8,562 nt of DNA. It comes from Candidatus Sumerlaeota bacterium (GTDB taxonomy: Bacteria; Sumerlaeota; Sumerlaeia; SLMS01). The notes under the pieces are model-generated. The model was not told the origin of the DNA. It did no database searches and saw only the letters and a list, made by a program, of their open reading frames with translations. The translations under genes and the position numbers were made by a program. Shown here in pieces: positions 1 through 6,219 of the stretch. Position 1 is the stretch's first letter. Each line of letters begins with the position of its first letter. The stretch spans positions 1 to 8,562 of the forward strand of contig JADZDZ010000107.1 of assembly GCA_020850785.1 (NCBI GenBank). The letters run 5' to 3'.

Positions 1-393
1 CATGGCGCCCCGGATGAGCTCAAGGAGCGTGTAGGCGCTGACGTGGAGGGAGGTATTCCATCCCGAAAGCGGTGTCTTCACAAGGCCGGGGGTAAGGTCG
101 TTCTTTTCCGCGAAGGCAATGGAGTGGACGAGTCCATCAAGGGTTCCCCATTTTTCGCCGATTTTTGCAAAGACTGCCGAAACGGAATCGCTGTTGGTGG
201 CGTCCATTTCGTAGATGGGGAGGTTGGGGGTGACGCTGTTGGCGAGCGCCTCGACCCGCCCCTTCAGGCGTTCATTCTGGTAGGTGAGGGCGACTTCAGC
301 GCCTTCGCGCAGGAGAGCCTGCGTGATCGCCCAGGCGATGGAGGCTTCATTGGCGACGCCAACGACCAGCACCTTCTTTGATTTCATCAACAT
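1..393 (-). CDS. fabI: Enoyl-[acyl-carrier-protein] reductase [NADH], FabI type (5' part, cut by window edge)
   Basis: FabI reduces trans-2-enoyl-ACP with NAD(P)H in the last step of each cytoplasmic fatty-acid elongation cycle. I translated the reverse strand from the ATG whose complement lies at 391-393; 131 codons are visible and the frame is open to the window edge. Residues 8-23 read VLVVGVANEASIAWAI, the Gly-x5-Ser-x-Ala dinucleotide-binding signature of FabI, which differs from the usual GxxxGxG of short-chain dehydrogenases. Further matches are the acidic adenine-pocket region EMDA (62-65), LDGLVHSIAFAE (85-96) and HVSAYTLLEL (117-126). The catalytic Tyr-x6-Lys region lies beyond the edge and cannot be checked. 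An AAGGA ribosome site 8 nt upstream supports this ATG; a second in-frame ATG is two codons later. It is transcribed divergently from holA. I am sure of the family. Confidence 0.93.
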   Translation of the reverse strand, partial: MLMKSKKVLVVGVANEASIAWAITQALLREGAEVALTYQNERLKGRVEALANSVTPNLPIYEMDATNSDSVSAVFAKIGEKWGTLDGLVHSIAFAEKNDLTPGLVKTPLSGWNTSLHVSAYTLLELIRGAM

Positions 394-401
394 GGAAAAA
401 A

Positions 402-406
402 TCCTT
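402..406 (-). promoter_or_regulatory. Ribosome binding site of fabI
   Basis: On the reverse strand AAGGA lies 8 nt before the fabI ATG at 393. It favours this ATG over the one two codons downstream. Confidence 0.6.
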
Positions 407-504
407 TTTGCCTTGTGGCAGCCTGCAAGCGAACGACCCGCAAGCCTGTGGGCAAGCGGAAGCATCAGGTGGAATTTGCATGGCGCGGACCGATGGTGGG
501 GGTT

Positions 505-510
505 AGGGAA
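505..510 (+). promoter_or_regulatory. Ribosome binding site of holA
   Basis: AGGGAA lies 4 nt before the ATG at 515 and helps choose that start over in-frame starts further upstream, such as 284 and 392. Confidence 0.5.
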
Positions 511-514
511 AATC

Positions 515-1471
515 ATGCCTCCCCCAAATGCCACCCAGCGCTATGGAAAGTTTCCCGCAAGCCAGGTTTACCTGATCTATGGAAACAATGAGGCGGAGGT
601 GAACAACCTGCGCTTTGAGTTGGTGTCCTCCATCCTGACGCCGGAGGAGAGGGACGCGGGATTGACGGAGATCCGATCGGCGGGAAACGCCCCGCTGACG
701 CTGAGGGGGACGCTGTCGGAGATCATCGGGGAACTCGGCACGTCTTCCTTCATCGCCGGTGCGAAACGCGTGGTGGTGGTTTACGACCTGAAGGATTTTT
801 ACGAGGCGCGCGCCGCGCGGGGAAAGAAGCCCGCCAAGGCCGCCGCGCCAAAGAAGGAAGCGGGCGGCGATGCGTTCGCATCCTTTGAGAATTGGATGAA
901 GAGTGTGCTGCCGACGACGGAAAACATCATCGTGTTCGCCTGTCAGGAGAACGACGAAAAGCAGCGCGTGGTGTCCGAGCAGTCCGAACTTTATCAGCTT
1001 TGTCAGCAGATGGGCCACGTGGTGGTGAAGCGGGAAAAGGCGCTGAACTTTGAATTTGAGGACTTGGTGCTGGGAAGGAACGTGAATGGCGCGGTGGCGC
1101 TGCTGCGAACGTGGATCCGCCGCGGCTGGGGGGACAGCCTGACACGTGGGCGCATTTTTTCCACGGTCGCGTCGCTCGTGGAGTTGGTCTTTGAAGCGAA
1201 ATGCGTTGCGGAGGCGCGGGCGAACAACGTGCCCGTAACGCAGGTCGCGGTGCAGGGCTTCCCGTCACTGGGGCGAATTCCCGAATGGAAGGCAAAGAAA
1301 CTGACGGCGTTCGCGGGCGCCTTCCGGATGGAGCAGGTGATTGCGCTGCTGGAGCAGGTGAATCGGCTGCAGGCGATCATGTACCCGACGGGCGAGGAGG
1401 ATTATGTGCCGAACTGGGAGGAATATCTGGAATCGTTGACGTTGCAGTTGGCGGCGCCGCCGGCGCGGTAG
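515..1471 (+). CDS. holA: DNA polymerase III delta subunit (clamp-loader subunit)
   Basis: The delta subunit opens the beta sliding clamp as part of the clamp loader during chromosome replication. The product is 318 aa, close to the family norm of roughly 330. The N-terminus has the family's strand-turn pattern QVYLIYGNNEAEVNNLR (17-33), in place of a working Walker A. It is followed by a TLSEIIGELGTSSFIAGAKRVVVVYDLKDF stretch (66-95) typical of the clamp-binding domain, then NIIVFAC (137-143). A Lys/Ala-rich low-complexity linker lies at about 103-115 (GKKPAKAAAPKK). The C-terminal half (about 207-312) is predicted helical, as in the delta collar domain, and contains GRIPEWKAKKLTAFAGAFRMEQVIALLEQVNRLQ, split here as residues 253-272 and 273-286. 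The ATG at 515 is chosen for its AGGGAA site and because the family homology begins just after it. The reading frame is open upstream to 284, but that part overlaps fabI. The assignment rests on overall fold pattern, since the family is divergent. Confidence 0.8.
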   Translation: MPPPNATQRYGKFPASQVYLIYGNNEAEVNNLRFELVSSILTPEERDAGLTEIRSAGNAPLTLRGTLSEIIGELGTSSFIAGAKRVVVVYDLKDFYEARAARGKKPAKAAAPKKEAGGDAFASFENWMKSVLPTTENIIVFACQENDEKQRVVSEQSELYQLCQQMGHVVVKREKALNFEFEDLVLGRNVNGAVALLRTWIRRGWGDSLTRGRIFSTVASLVELVFEAKCVAEARANNVPVTQVAVQGFPSLGRIPEWKAKKLTAFAGAFRMEQVIALLEQVNRLQAIMYPTGEEDYVPNWEEYLESLTLQLAAPPAR

Positions 1472-1664
1472 CTTCCAATTCCCTGCGCACGGACGGTCAA
1501 AAAAAGTTTTCAACGAAACGCTTGCCATCGGGCGGCGCGGTGACGCAGCCTCTTCTCTCGGTTGGTGCGTCGATCCGCACGGCACACAGTCCAATCGAGT
1601 TATCCGAAACATTTCCTCACTTTCCAAGAACAGCATTCAGGGGTTCACGGCACACGACTACGCA
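1472..1664 (+). promoter_or_regulatory. purF leader / intergenic region
   Basis: This 193-bp gap between holA and purF probably carries the promoter of the downstream operon. It holds an AT-rich patch (seven A, one G, four T at 1499-1510) and a small hairpin (GTGCG at 1565-1569, CGCAC at 1576-1580, 6-nt loop). There is no clear sigma-70 promoter, terminator with a T tract, or recognised riboswitch. The purF frame is open through the whole gap, back to a TGA at 1437-1439, but contains no ATG, GTG or TTG before 1665. Confidence 0.4.
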
Positions 1665-3101
1665 ATGCGTGATCCGGAAGGATGCGCCGTTGTGGGTGTC
1701 TACAACCATCCCGACGCGGCGAAAATTTGCTATCTGGCGCTCTATGCAATGCAGCATCGCGGTCAGGAAAGCGCCGGCATCGCGTCATTTGATGGAAAAT
1801 TGCACCTGCACAAGGGGCAGGGGCTGGTGTCCGATGTTTTTTCACCGGCGGATTTGGAAACACTGCCGGGAAGTTGCGCCATTGGCCATGTGCGCTACTC
1901 AACGACCGGTTCCAACACGGCGCACAACGCGCAGCCGCTTCGGGCGAACTATCGCGGCGGGCACATCGCGGTGGCGCACAATGGGAACCTGACGAACGCC
2001 GATGAGCTGGCCAAGCGTCTTGAAGCGAGCGGCGCGATCTTCCAGTCCACGACGGACAGCGAACTGCTGATCCACCTTCTTGCGCAGAATCGTTCGCAGG
2101 ATTTTGCGGAGGCGCTGACGGCGAGCCTGAAGCAAGTGCGCGGCGCCTATTCGATCACCATGCTGCGCGATGGGGAGCTCTACGCGTTCAAGGATCCGCT
2201 GGGATTCCGCCCACTCTGCATGGGAACGCTGCCGAACGGTGGCTTCATCGTCGCATCGGAATCGTGCGCGCTGGACATCGTGGGGGCGCAGTTCCTTCGC
2301 GAAATCAAGCCGGGCGAGGTGGTGCGCTTTCGCGGCGGCGAAGTGGAAAAATTCCAACTGCTGCCCGCGCAGGAACAGCATTTCTGCGTGTTCGAGCTGA
2401 TTGACTATTCACGCCCCGACAGCATCGTCGCGGGCGGAAACGCGATCTACAAGTTCCGGAAGCGGCTGGGCGAGGAACTGGCGCGCGAACATCCCGCTGC
2501 GGCGGATGTTGTGATCGCGGTGCCGGATTCATCCAATCCCGCGGCGGCAGGCTATGCGGCGGCATCGGGAATTCCGCTGGAAATCGGGCTGATCCGTTCG
2601 CACTACGTGGGGCGCACGTTCATTCAGCCCACACAGGACTTGCGCGATTTTGGCGCGAAGATGAAATACAATCCCGTGCGCGAGGTGCTCAAGGACCGCC
2701 GCGTCGTGGTGGTGGACGACTCCATCGTGCGGGGAACCACCGCGAAGAAGATCGTGGCGATGATCCGCGACAGCGGCGCGCGCGAGGTCCACTTCCGCGT
2801 CAGCGCGCCGCCGTGGAAGCATCCCTGCTTCTACGGAATCGACACGCCGGATGACGACGATTTGCTGGCGAACCAAATGACGCTGGAGGAAATCGCCAAG
2901 TGGATGAACGTGGATTCGTTGGGCTTCATCAGCCTGCAGGGTTTGATGAATGCGATGCCGAAGGCACTCGGTTACTGCACGACGTGCTTCACGGGGCACT
3001 ATCCCGAAGGGCGTCCGCGTCGGAACACAAAGCTGATGAATGCAAACGAGGCGGTGGAGCAGGAACACGTTGCCGCGGGGTTGTGGGCGCCCAGTGAGTA
3101 A
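1665..3101 (+). CDS. purF: Amidophosphoribosyltransferase (glutamine PRPP amidotransferase), Fe-S type
   Basis: PurF makes 5-phosphoribosylamine from PRPP and glutamine, the committed step of purine synthesis, in the cytoplasm. The product is 478 aa, normal for the family. The N-terminal Ntn glutaminase domain has Cys7 as likely nucleophile after a six-residue propeptide, HRGQESAG (31-38), GHVRYSTTG (74-82, Arg77), HNGN (105-108) and TTDSE (129-133). The phosphoribosyltransferase domain has the PRPP loop VVVVDDSIVRGTTAKK (347-362). Four cysteines, C241 (CVFE), C388 (PCFYGID), C438 and C441 (YCTTCFTG), match the [4Fe-4S] ligands of the Bacillus-type enzyme, so this is the cluster-containing class. 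Cys7 is followed by Ala where Gly is usual. The ATG at 1665 is the only start in the open frame, although no good ribosome site precedes it (AGGGG is 21 nt upstream). It leads the pyr operon and overlaps pyrB by 8 nt. Confidence 0.96.
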   Translation: MRDPEGCAVVGVYNHPDAAKICYLALYAMQHRGQESAGIASFDGKLHLHKGQGLVSDVFSPADLETLPGSCAIGHVRYSTTGSNTAHNAQPLRANYRGGHIAVAHNGNLTNADELAKRLEASGAIFQSTTDSELLIHLLAQNRSQDFAEALTASLKQVRGAYSITMLRDGELYAFKDPLGFRPLCMGTLPNGGFIVASESCALDIVGAQFLREIKPGEVVRFRGGEVEKFQLLPAQEQHFCVFELIDYSRPDSIVAGGNAIYKFRKRLGEELAREHPAAADVVIAVPDSSNPAAAGYAAASGIPLEIGLIRSHYVGRTFIQPTQDLRDFGAKMKYNPVREVLKDRRVVVVDDSIVRGTTAKKIVAMIRDSGAREVHFRVSAPPWKHPCFYGIDTPDDDDLLANQMTLEEIAKWMNVDSLGFISLQGLMNAMPKALGYCTTCFTGHYPEGRPRRNTKLMNANEAVEQEHVAAGLWAPSE

Positions 3102-4059
3102 ACGCACCGCCACAGTGGCGCTTCCCACGAAGGACCTGCTCGGCATCGAAGGTCTTTCGGCCGGCGATTTGACAGCGGTGTTGGACACGGCGAAGGGCTT
3201 CAAGGAAGTCATCACACGGACAGTGAAGAAGGTTCCCGTGCTGCGCGGCCGCACCGTCGTGAACCTCTTCTTCGAAAATTCAACGCGCACGCGCACATCA
3301 TTTGAACTGGCGGCGCGGCGGCTTGATGCGGACGTGATCAACTTCGACGTGGCGACGAGCAGCGTGGCGAAGGGGGAGGCGTTGCTGGACACGATCGAGA
3401 CGATTGAGGCCCTCGGCGCGGACTACATCGTGATTCGCCACGGAAGCTCCGGCGCGCCGCATTTCCTTGCGAAGGCGGTTCGCGCATCGGTCATCAACGG
3501 CGGCGACGGCGCGCATGAACATCCAACGCAGGCTTTGCTGGATGCCTTCACGATTCAGGAACGGCTGGGGAAAATTGAGGGGCTGCGGGTTGCGATCGTC
3601 GGTGACATCCTCCACAGCCGCGTGGCGCGGTCGAACATCATCGCATTGCAAAAACTTGGCGCACAGATCGTGCTGATCGGGCCGCCGAGCCTCGTTCCCG
3701 AATCATTTCTGGCTTACGGCGTGGAGATCGAACACACGCTGCGTGAAGGCCTGCGCGACGCGGATATTGTGTATCTGCTGCGCATCCAACTGGAGCGGCA
3801 GCGAAAGAATTTGTTCCCGTCGCTGGACGAGTACCGGTTGTTGTACGGCATCAACCGCGAACGTCTGGGCTGGGCGAAGCCGGGTGCGCTGGTGATGCAT
3901 CCGGGGCCGGTGAATCGCGGCGTGGAGGTCTCGCGCGACGTGATGGAAATGGACGAAAGCTTGATCACAACGCAGGTGACGAACGGGGTCGCCATTCGCA
4001 TGGCGGTCTTCTACCTGTTGCAAGGAGCGAGGGAAGATGTCGCGGCTCCTCATACGTAA
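3094..4059 (+). CDS. pyrB: Aspartate carbamoyltransferase catalytic subunit
   Basis: PyrB joins carbamoyl phosphate and L-aspartate to give N-carbamoyl-aspartate, the first dedicated pyrimidine step. The product is 321 aa, the usual catalytic-chain length. The carbamoyl-phosphate site FENSTRTRTSFE is at 60-71 (Ser63, Thr64, Arg65, Thr66, Arg67), the mobile-loop segment TSSVAKGE at 88-95 (Lys93), the active-site HPTQALLD at 143-150, HSRVARSN at 174-181, the aspartate-domain RIQLER at 230-235 and MHPGPVNRGVE at 268-278. I chose the GTG at 3094 because it overlaps the purF stop by 8 nt (GTGAGTAA) and gives the expected N-terminus. An ATG at 3040 would add 18 Arg-rich residues read from inside purF. 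No Shine-Dalgarno is visible, so coupling to purF translation is likely. No pyrI regulatory-chain gene is nearby, which suggests a class other than the E. coli holoenzyme. Confidence 0.95.
   Translation: MSKRTATVALPTKDLLGIEGLSAGDLTAVLDTAKGFKEVITRTVKKVPVLRGRTVVNLFFENSTRTRTSFELAARRLDADVINFDVATSSVAKGEALLDTIETIEALGADYIVIRHGSSGAPHFLAKAVRASVINGGDGAHEHPTQALLDAFTIQERLGKIEGLRVAIVGDILHSRVARSNIIALQKLGAQIVLIGPPSLVPESFLAYGVEIEHTLREGLRDADIVYLLRIQLERQRKNLFPSLDEYRLLYGINRERLGWAKPGALVMHPGPVNRGVEVSRDVMEMDESLITTQVTNGVAIRMAVFYLLQGAREDVAAPHT
4022..4027 (+). promoter_or_regulatory. Ribosome binding site of pyrC
   Basis: A strong AAGGAG lies 9 nt before the pyrC ATG at 4037, inside the 3' end of pyrB. It fixes the pyrC start and shows that pyrC can recruit ribosomes itself. 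Confidence 0.75.
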
Positions 4060-5386
4060 CGGCACCATCATTGATCCATCGCAGGGCATTCATCGCGCGA
4101 TGGACCTGCTGGTGGAGGATGGAAAAATTTCCGCGCTGAAGGCACGCATCGATGCCAGCGACGTGGAGATAATCGATGCGTCCGGCCTGCACGTGGCGCC
4201 CGGCTTCATCGACATTCATACGCATCTGCGCGAGCCGGGGGGCGAGGGTTCGGAGACGATTGAAACGGGAACACGCGCGGCGGCGGCGGGCGGCTTCACG
4301 ACGATTTACTGCATGCCGAACACGACGCCAGTGTGTGATTCGGAAACCGGCGTGCAGTATGTGCTCTCGCGCGCCGCAAGCCACGGCTGCATCAACGTGG
4401 TGCCAGTGGCGGCGATCACGAAGGGAATGCAGGGGGAGGAACTGACGAACTTTGGCCGGCTGATGAACTGCGGCGCGGGGGCTTTCAGCGATGACGGCCG
4501 TCCCGTGATGAACGCGGAAATCATGCGGCGTGCGCTGGAGTACACGAAGCTGCTGGGGATTCCGCTGTTTGAGCACTGCGAGGACATGAACCTGACGGCG
4601 GAAGGGCACATGAACGAGGGAGTGGTTTCCGCGCGCCTTGGCATCAAGGGGATTCCGCGTGTCTCCGAATCGGTGATGGTGAGCCGCAACTGCGCGCTGG
4701 CGGCGGCGACGGGCGGACATCTTCACGTGTGTCATGTGTCCACGCGTGAATCGGTGGATGCGATTCGCGAGGCGCGTCGCAATGGCGTGCACGTGACGGC
4801 GGAGGTTTCGCCGCATCACCTGACGATGACGGAGGAGGCGGTGATCGGCTACAACACCAATGCAAAGATGAAGCCGCCGCTTTGCGAGAAGGCCGATCGC
4901 GATGCGCTGATTGTGGCGCTTGAGGACGGCACGATCGATTGCATCGCCACGGACCATGCACCCCATTCCGCGCAGGCGAAGGACAACGTGTTTGATGCGG
5001 CGCCATTCGGGATCATCGGCATGGAGACCGCATTTCCGGTGCTCTACACGTCATTCGTCGTGACGAAGCGGTGGACGCTCGATTTTCTGGTGGAGAAGAT
5101 GACGACCGGCCCCGCGCGGGTGATGAATCGCGAGTGGGGGACGCTGCGGCCCGGCGTTGCGGCGGACTTCACGCTGCTCGAACTGGGAAAGAGCGCGAAG
5201 TTTGAACAGCGCCATATTTTCTCCAAGAGCAAGAACTGCCCCTGGGTGGGCGCCACCATGAAGGCGCGGATCGCGGCCACGTTCGTGAATGGGAAGCAGG
5301 TCTTCCAGCACCCGGACCTTGTCGCGCCATCATCCCCCGTGGGCGATGTGGCAAAGCCAAGGGAACGGAAGGCGGCGAAGGCGTGA
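4037..5386 (+). CDS. pyrC: Dihydroorotase, type I (PyrC, zinc amidohydrolase)
   Basis: PyrC cyclises N-carbamoyl-aspartate to dihydroorotate. The 449-residue product is somewhat longer than the usual ~425. It has the metal motif DIHTHLR (59-65), MPNTTPVCDS (93-102), FSDDG (150-154, bridging-type Asp153), FEHCED (178-183, His180), HVCHVST (230-236, His233) and the catalytic Asp in ATDHAPH (304-310, Asp306). The Asp-containing FSDDG bridge and overall layout match type I dihydroorotases such as the Aquifex and Bacillus enzymes, not the carboxy-lysine type II enzyme of E. coli. The last ~20 residues (430-449) are a Pro/Lys/Arg-rich tail that looks disordered. The ATG at 4037 has a strong AAGGAG and lies 23 nt inside pyrB. 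This adjacency fits the known physical complex between type I dihydroorotase and aspartate transcarbamoylase in Aquifex; that complex is inferred here. Confidence 0.95.
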   Translation: MSRLLIRNGTIIDPSQGIHRAMDLLVEDGKISALKARIDASDVEIIDASGLHVAPGFIDIHTHLREPGGEGSETIETGTRAAAAGGFTTIYCMPNTTPVCDSETGVQYVLSRAASHGCINVVPVAAITKGMQGEELTNFGRLMNCGAGAFSDDGRPVMNAEIMRRALEYTKLLGIPLFEHCEDMNLTAEGHMNEGVVSARLGIKGIPRVSESVMVSRNCALAAATGGHLHVCHVSTRESVDAIREARRNGVHVTAEVSPHHLTMTEEAVIGYNTNAKMKPPLCEKADRDALIVALEDGTIDCIATDHAPHSAQAKDNVFDAAPFGIIGMETAFPVLYTSFVVTKRWTLDFLVEKMTTGPARVMNREWGTLRPGVAADFTLLELGKSAKFEQRHIFSKSKNCPWVGATMKARIAATFVNGKQVFQHPDLVAPSSPVGDVAKPRERKAAKA

Positions 5387-6219
5387 CGGCGACGACGCAA
5401 AATGCAGCGATCCGGAAGCTGAACGCGGCGCAGAAGCGCACGGGGAGCCTGCTCTCCATCGGCCTCGAACCTTCGGCGGAATACCTGCCGGAAAAATTTC
5501 CGCAGAACATTGAAGGACACGCGCTGTTCCTCGCGGCGATCATCCGCGCGACCACGGGACTGTGCTGCGCCTACAAGTTCAACCTCGCGTTTTTTGAAGC
5601 CCAGGGCATGAGCGGCATGGCATTGCTTTATGCCATTCGCGAAAAACTTCCCGATGACGTGTTGATCATCGCGGACGCCAAGCGCGGCGACATTGGAACG
5701 ACCGCACGGAACTATGCAAAGGCGTTGTATGGCGAGTTGAGGGCGGATGCGGCGACGATCAATCCGCTGATGGGTCGCGACAGCGCGCAACCGTTTCTGG
5801 AGTACGAGGACCGGCTGAATTACTTCCTCGTGGCGACATCGAATCCCGGCGCGGCGGATTTCCTGCTGGTGGATGACCTGTACCTAAGAATTGCGCGTCG
5901 CATTGGTGAATGGAACAGCGCGGGAAATTGCGGCTTCGTCGTGGGGGCAACGCGCGAGTCGCAGTTTCGCAGCCTGCGCAACATCGCGCCCGAAGTTCCT
6001 TTCCTTGTGCCGGGGATTGGCGCGCAGGGAGGCGACCTTGCGATGACGCTTCGCGAGGGCGCGTCACACAGCGAGACAACGAACCTGCTGCTGCACGTGA
6101 CGCGCGGCGTGTTGCCCGCACGCGACGAGCAGGGCGACATCGAGCAGGTCATCCGTAGCAAGACGTTGACATGGAACCAGCGAATCATGGCCACATTGAA
6201 GGAGACACGAAGCCCTTGA
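5383..6219 (+). CDS. pyrF: Orotidine 5'-phosphate decarboxylase (subfamily 2)
   Basis: PyrF decarboxylates OMP to UMP, ending de novo pyrimidine synthesis. The 278-residue length and layout match the longer subfamily 2 enzymes (Mycobacterium/Bacteroides type), not the ~230-residue E. coli type. Key features are LLSIGLEP (23-30), YKFNLAFFEAQG (64-75, Lys65), the signature IIADAKRGDIGTTA (95-108: Asp98, Lys100, Asp103), INPLMGRDS (126-134), VGAT (187-190) and the phosphate-binding FLVPGIGAQGGD (207-218). Residue 29 is Glu where the usual motif is GLDP or GIDP with an active-site Asp. The start is the GTG at 5383, which overlaps the pyrC TGA as GTGA. A GGAAGG at 5367-5372 lies 10 nt upstream. 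The 4-nt overlap implies coupled translation. Confidence 0.93.
   Translation: MTATTQNAAIRKLNAAQKRTGSLLSIGLEPSAEYLPEKFPQNIEGHALFLAAIIRATTGLCCAYKFNLAFFEAQGMSGMALLYAIREKLPDDVLIIADAKRGDIGTTARNYAKALYGELRADAATINPLMGRDSAQPFLEYEDRLNYFLVATSNPGAADFLLVDDLYLRIARRIGEWNSAGNCGFVVGATRESQFRSLRNIAPEVPFLVPGIGAQGGDLAMTLREGASHSETTNLLLHVTRGVLPARDEQGDIEQVIRSKTLTWNQRIMATLKETRSP
6199..6204 (+). promoter_or_regulatory. Ribosome binding site deciding the pyrE start
   Basis: AAGGAG lies 11 nt before the TTG at 6216. No comparable site precedes the in-frame ATG at 6171, so this site supports the TTG start. Confidence 0.55.

Larger units (their letters stand above)
394..514. promoter_or_regulatory. Divergent fabI/holA intergenic region
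   Basis: These 121 bp separate two divergent genes, so promoters for both should lie here or slightly inside the genes. I see no convincing -35/-10 pair on either strand. The motif GCAAGC occurs three times (425-430, 440-445, 452-457). The last two copies sit in an imperfect 22-nt inverted repeat at 438-459: CCGC, AA, GCC, loop TGTG, GGC, AA, GCGG, with the AA/AA pair unmatched. The regulatory role is inferred from position alone. Confidence 0.45.

Noticed and set aside
43..381. A 112-codon forward open frame over the fabI region
   Set aside because: It lies antisense to fabI, whose reverse-strand translation matches the family throughout; the forward product matches nothing I recognise.
392..514. 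Upstream ATG at 392 (or 284) as the holA start
   Set aside because: It would overlap the fabI start region and add about 40 or more residues with no family similarity; the ATG at 515 has a ribosome site and fits the family N-terminus.
1450..1461. GGCGGCGCCGCC palindrome at the end of holA as a terminator
   Set aside because: It is a perfect 12-bp palindrome but without loop space or a following T tract, and it encodes the Ala-rich holA C-terminus.
1588..1601. A PyrR-binding-loop-like sequence, AGTCCAATCGAGTT, in the purF leader
   Set aside because: It matches the PyrR loop consensus only with an altered spacing and a missing G, and the flanks do not form the required stem.
2529..3392. A 287-codon reverse open frame over purF and pyrB
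   Set aside because: It spans two well-supported forward genes, has Arg/His-rich shadow composition, and carries no motif.
3965..4966. A 333-codon reverse open frame over pyrC
   Set aside because: Its His/Arg-rich composition is that of the complement of a GC-rich gene, and pyrC on the forward strand is unambiguous.
6171..6215. ATG at 6171 as the pyrE start
   Set aside because: It lacks a ribosome site and adds 15 non-conserved residues; the TTG at 6216 has AAGGAG upstream and gives the canonical N-terminus.
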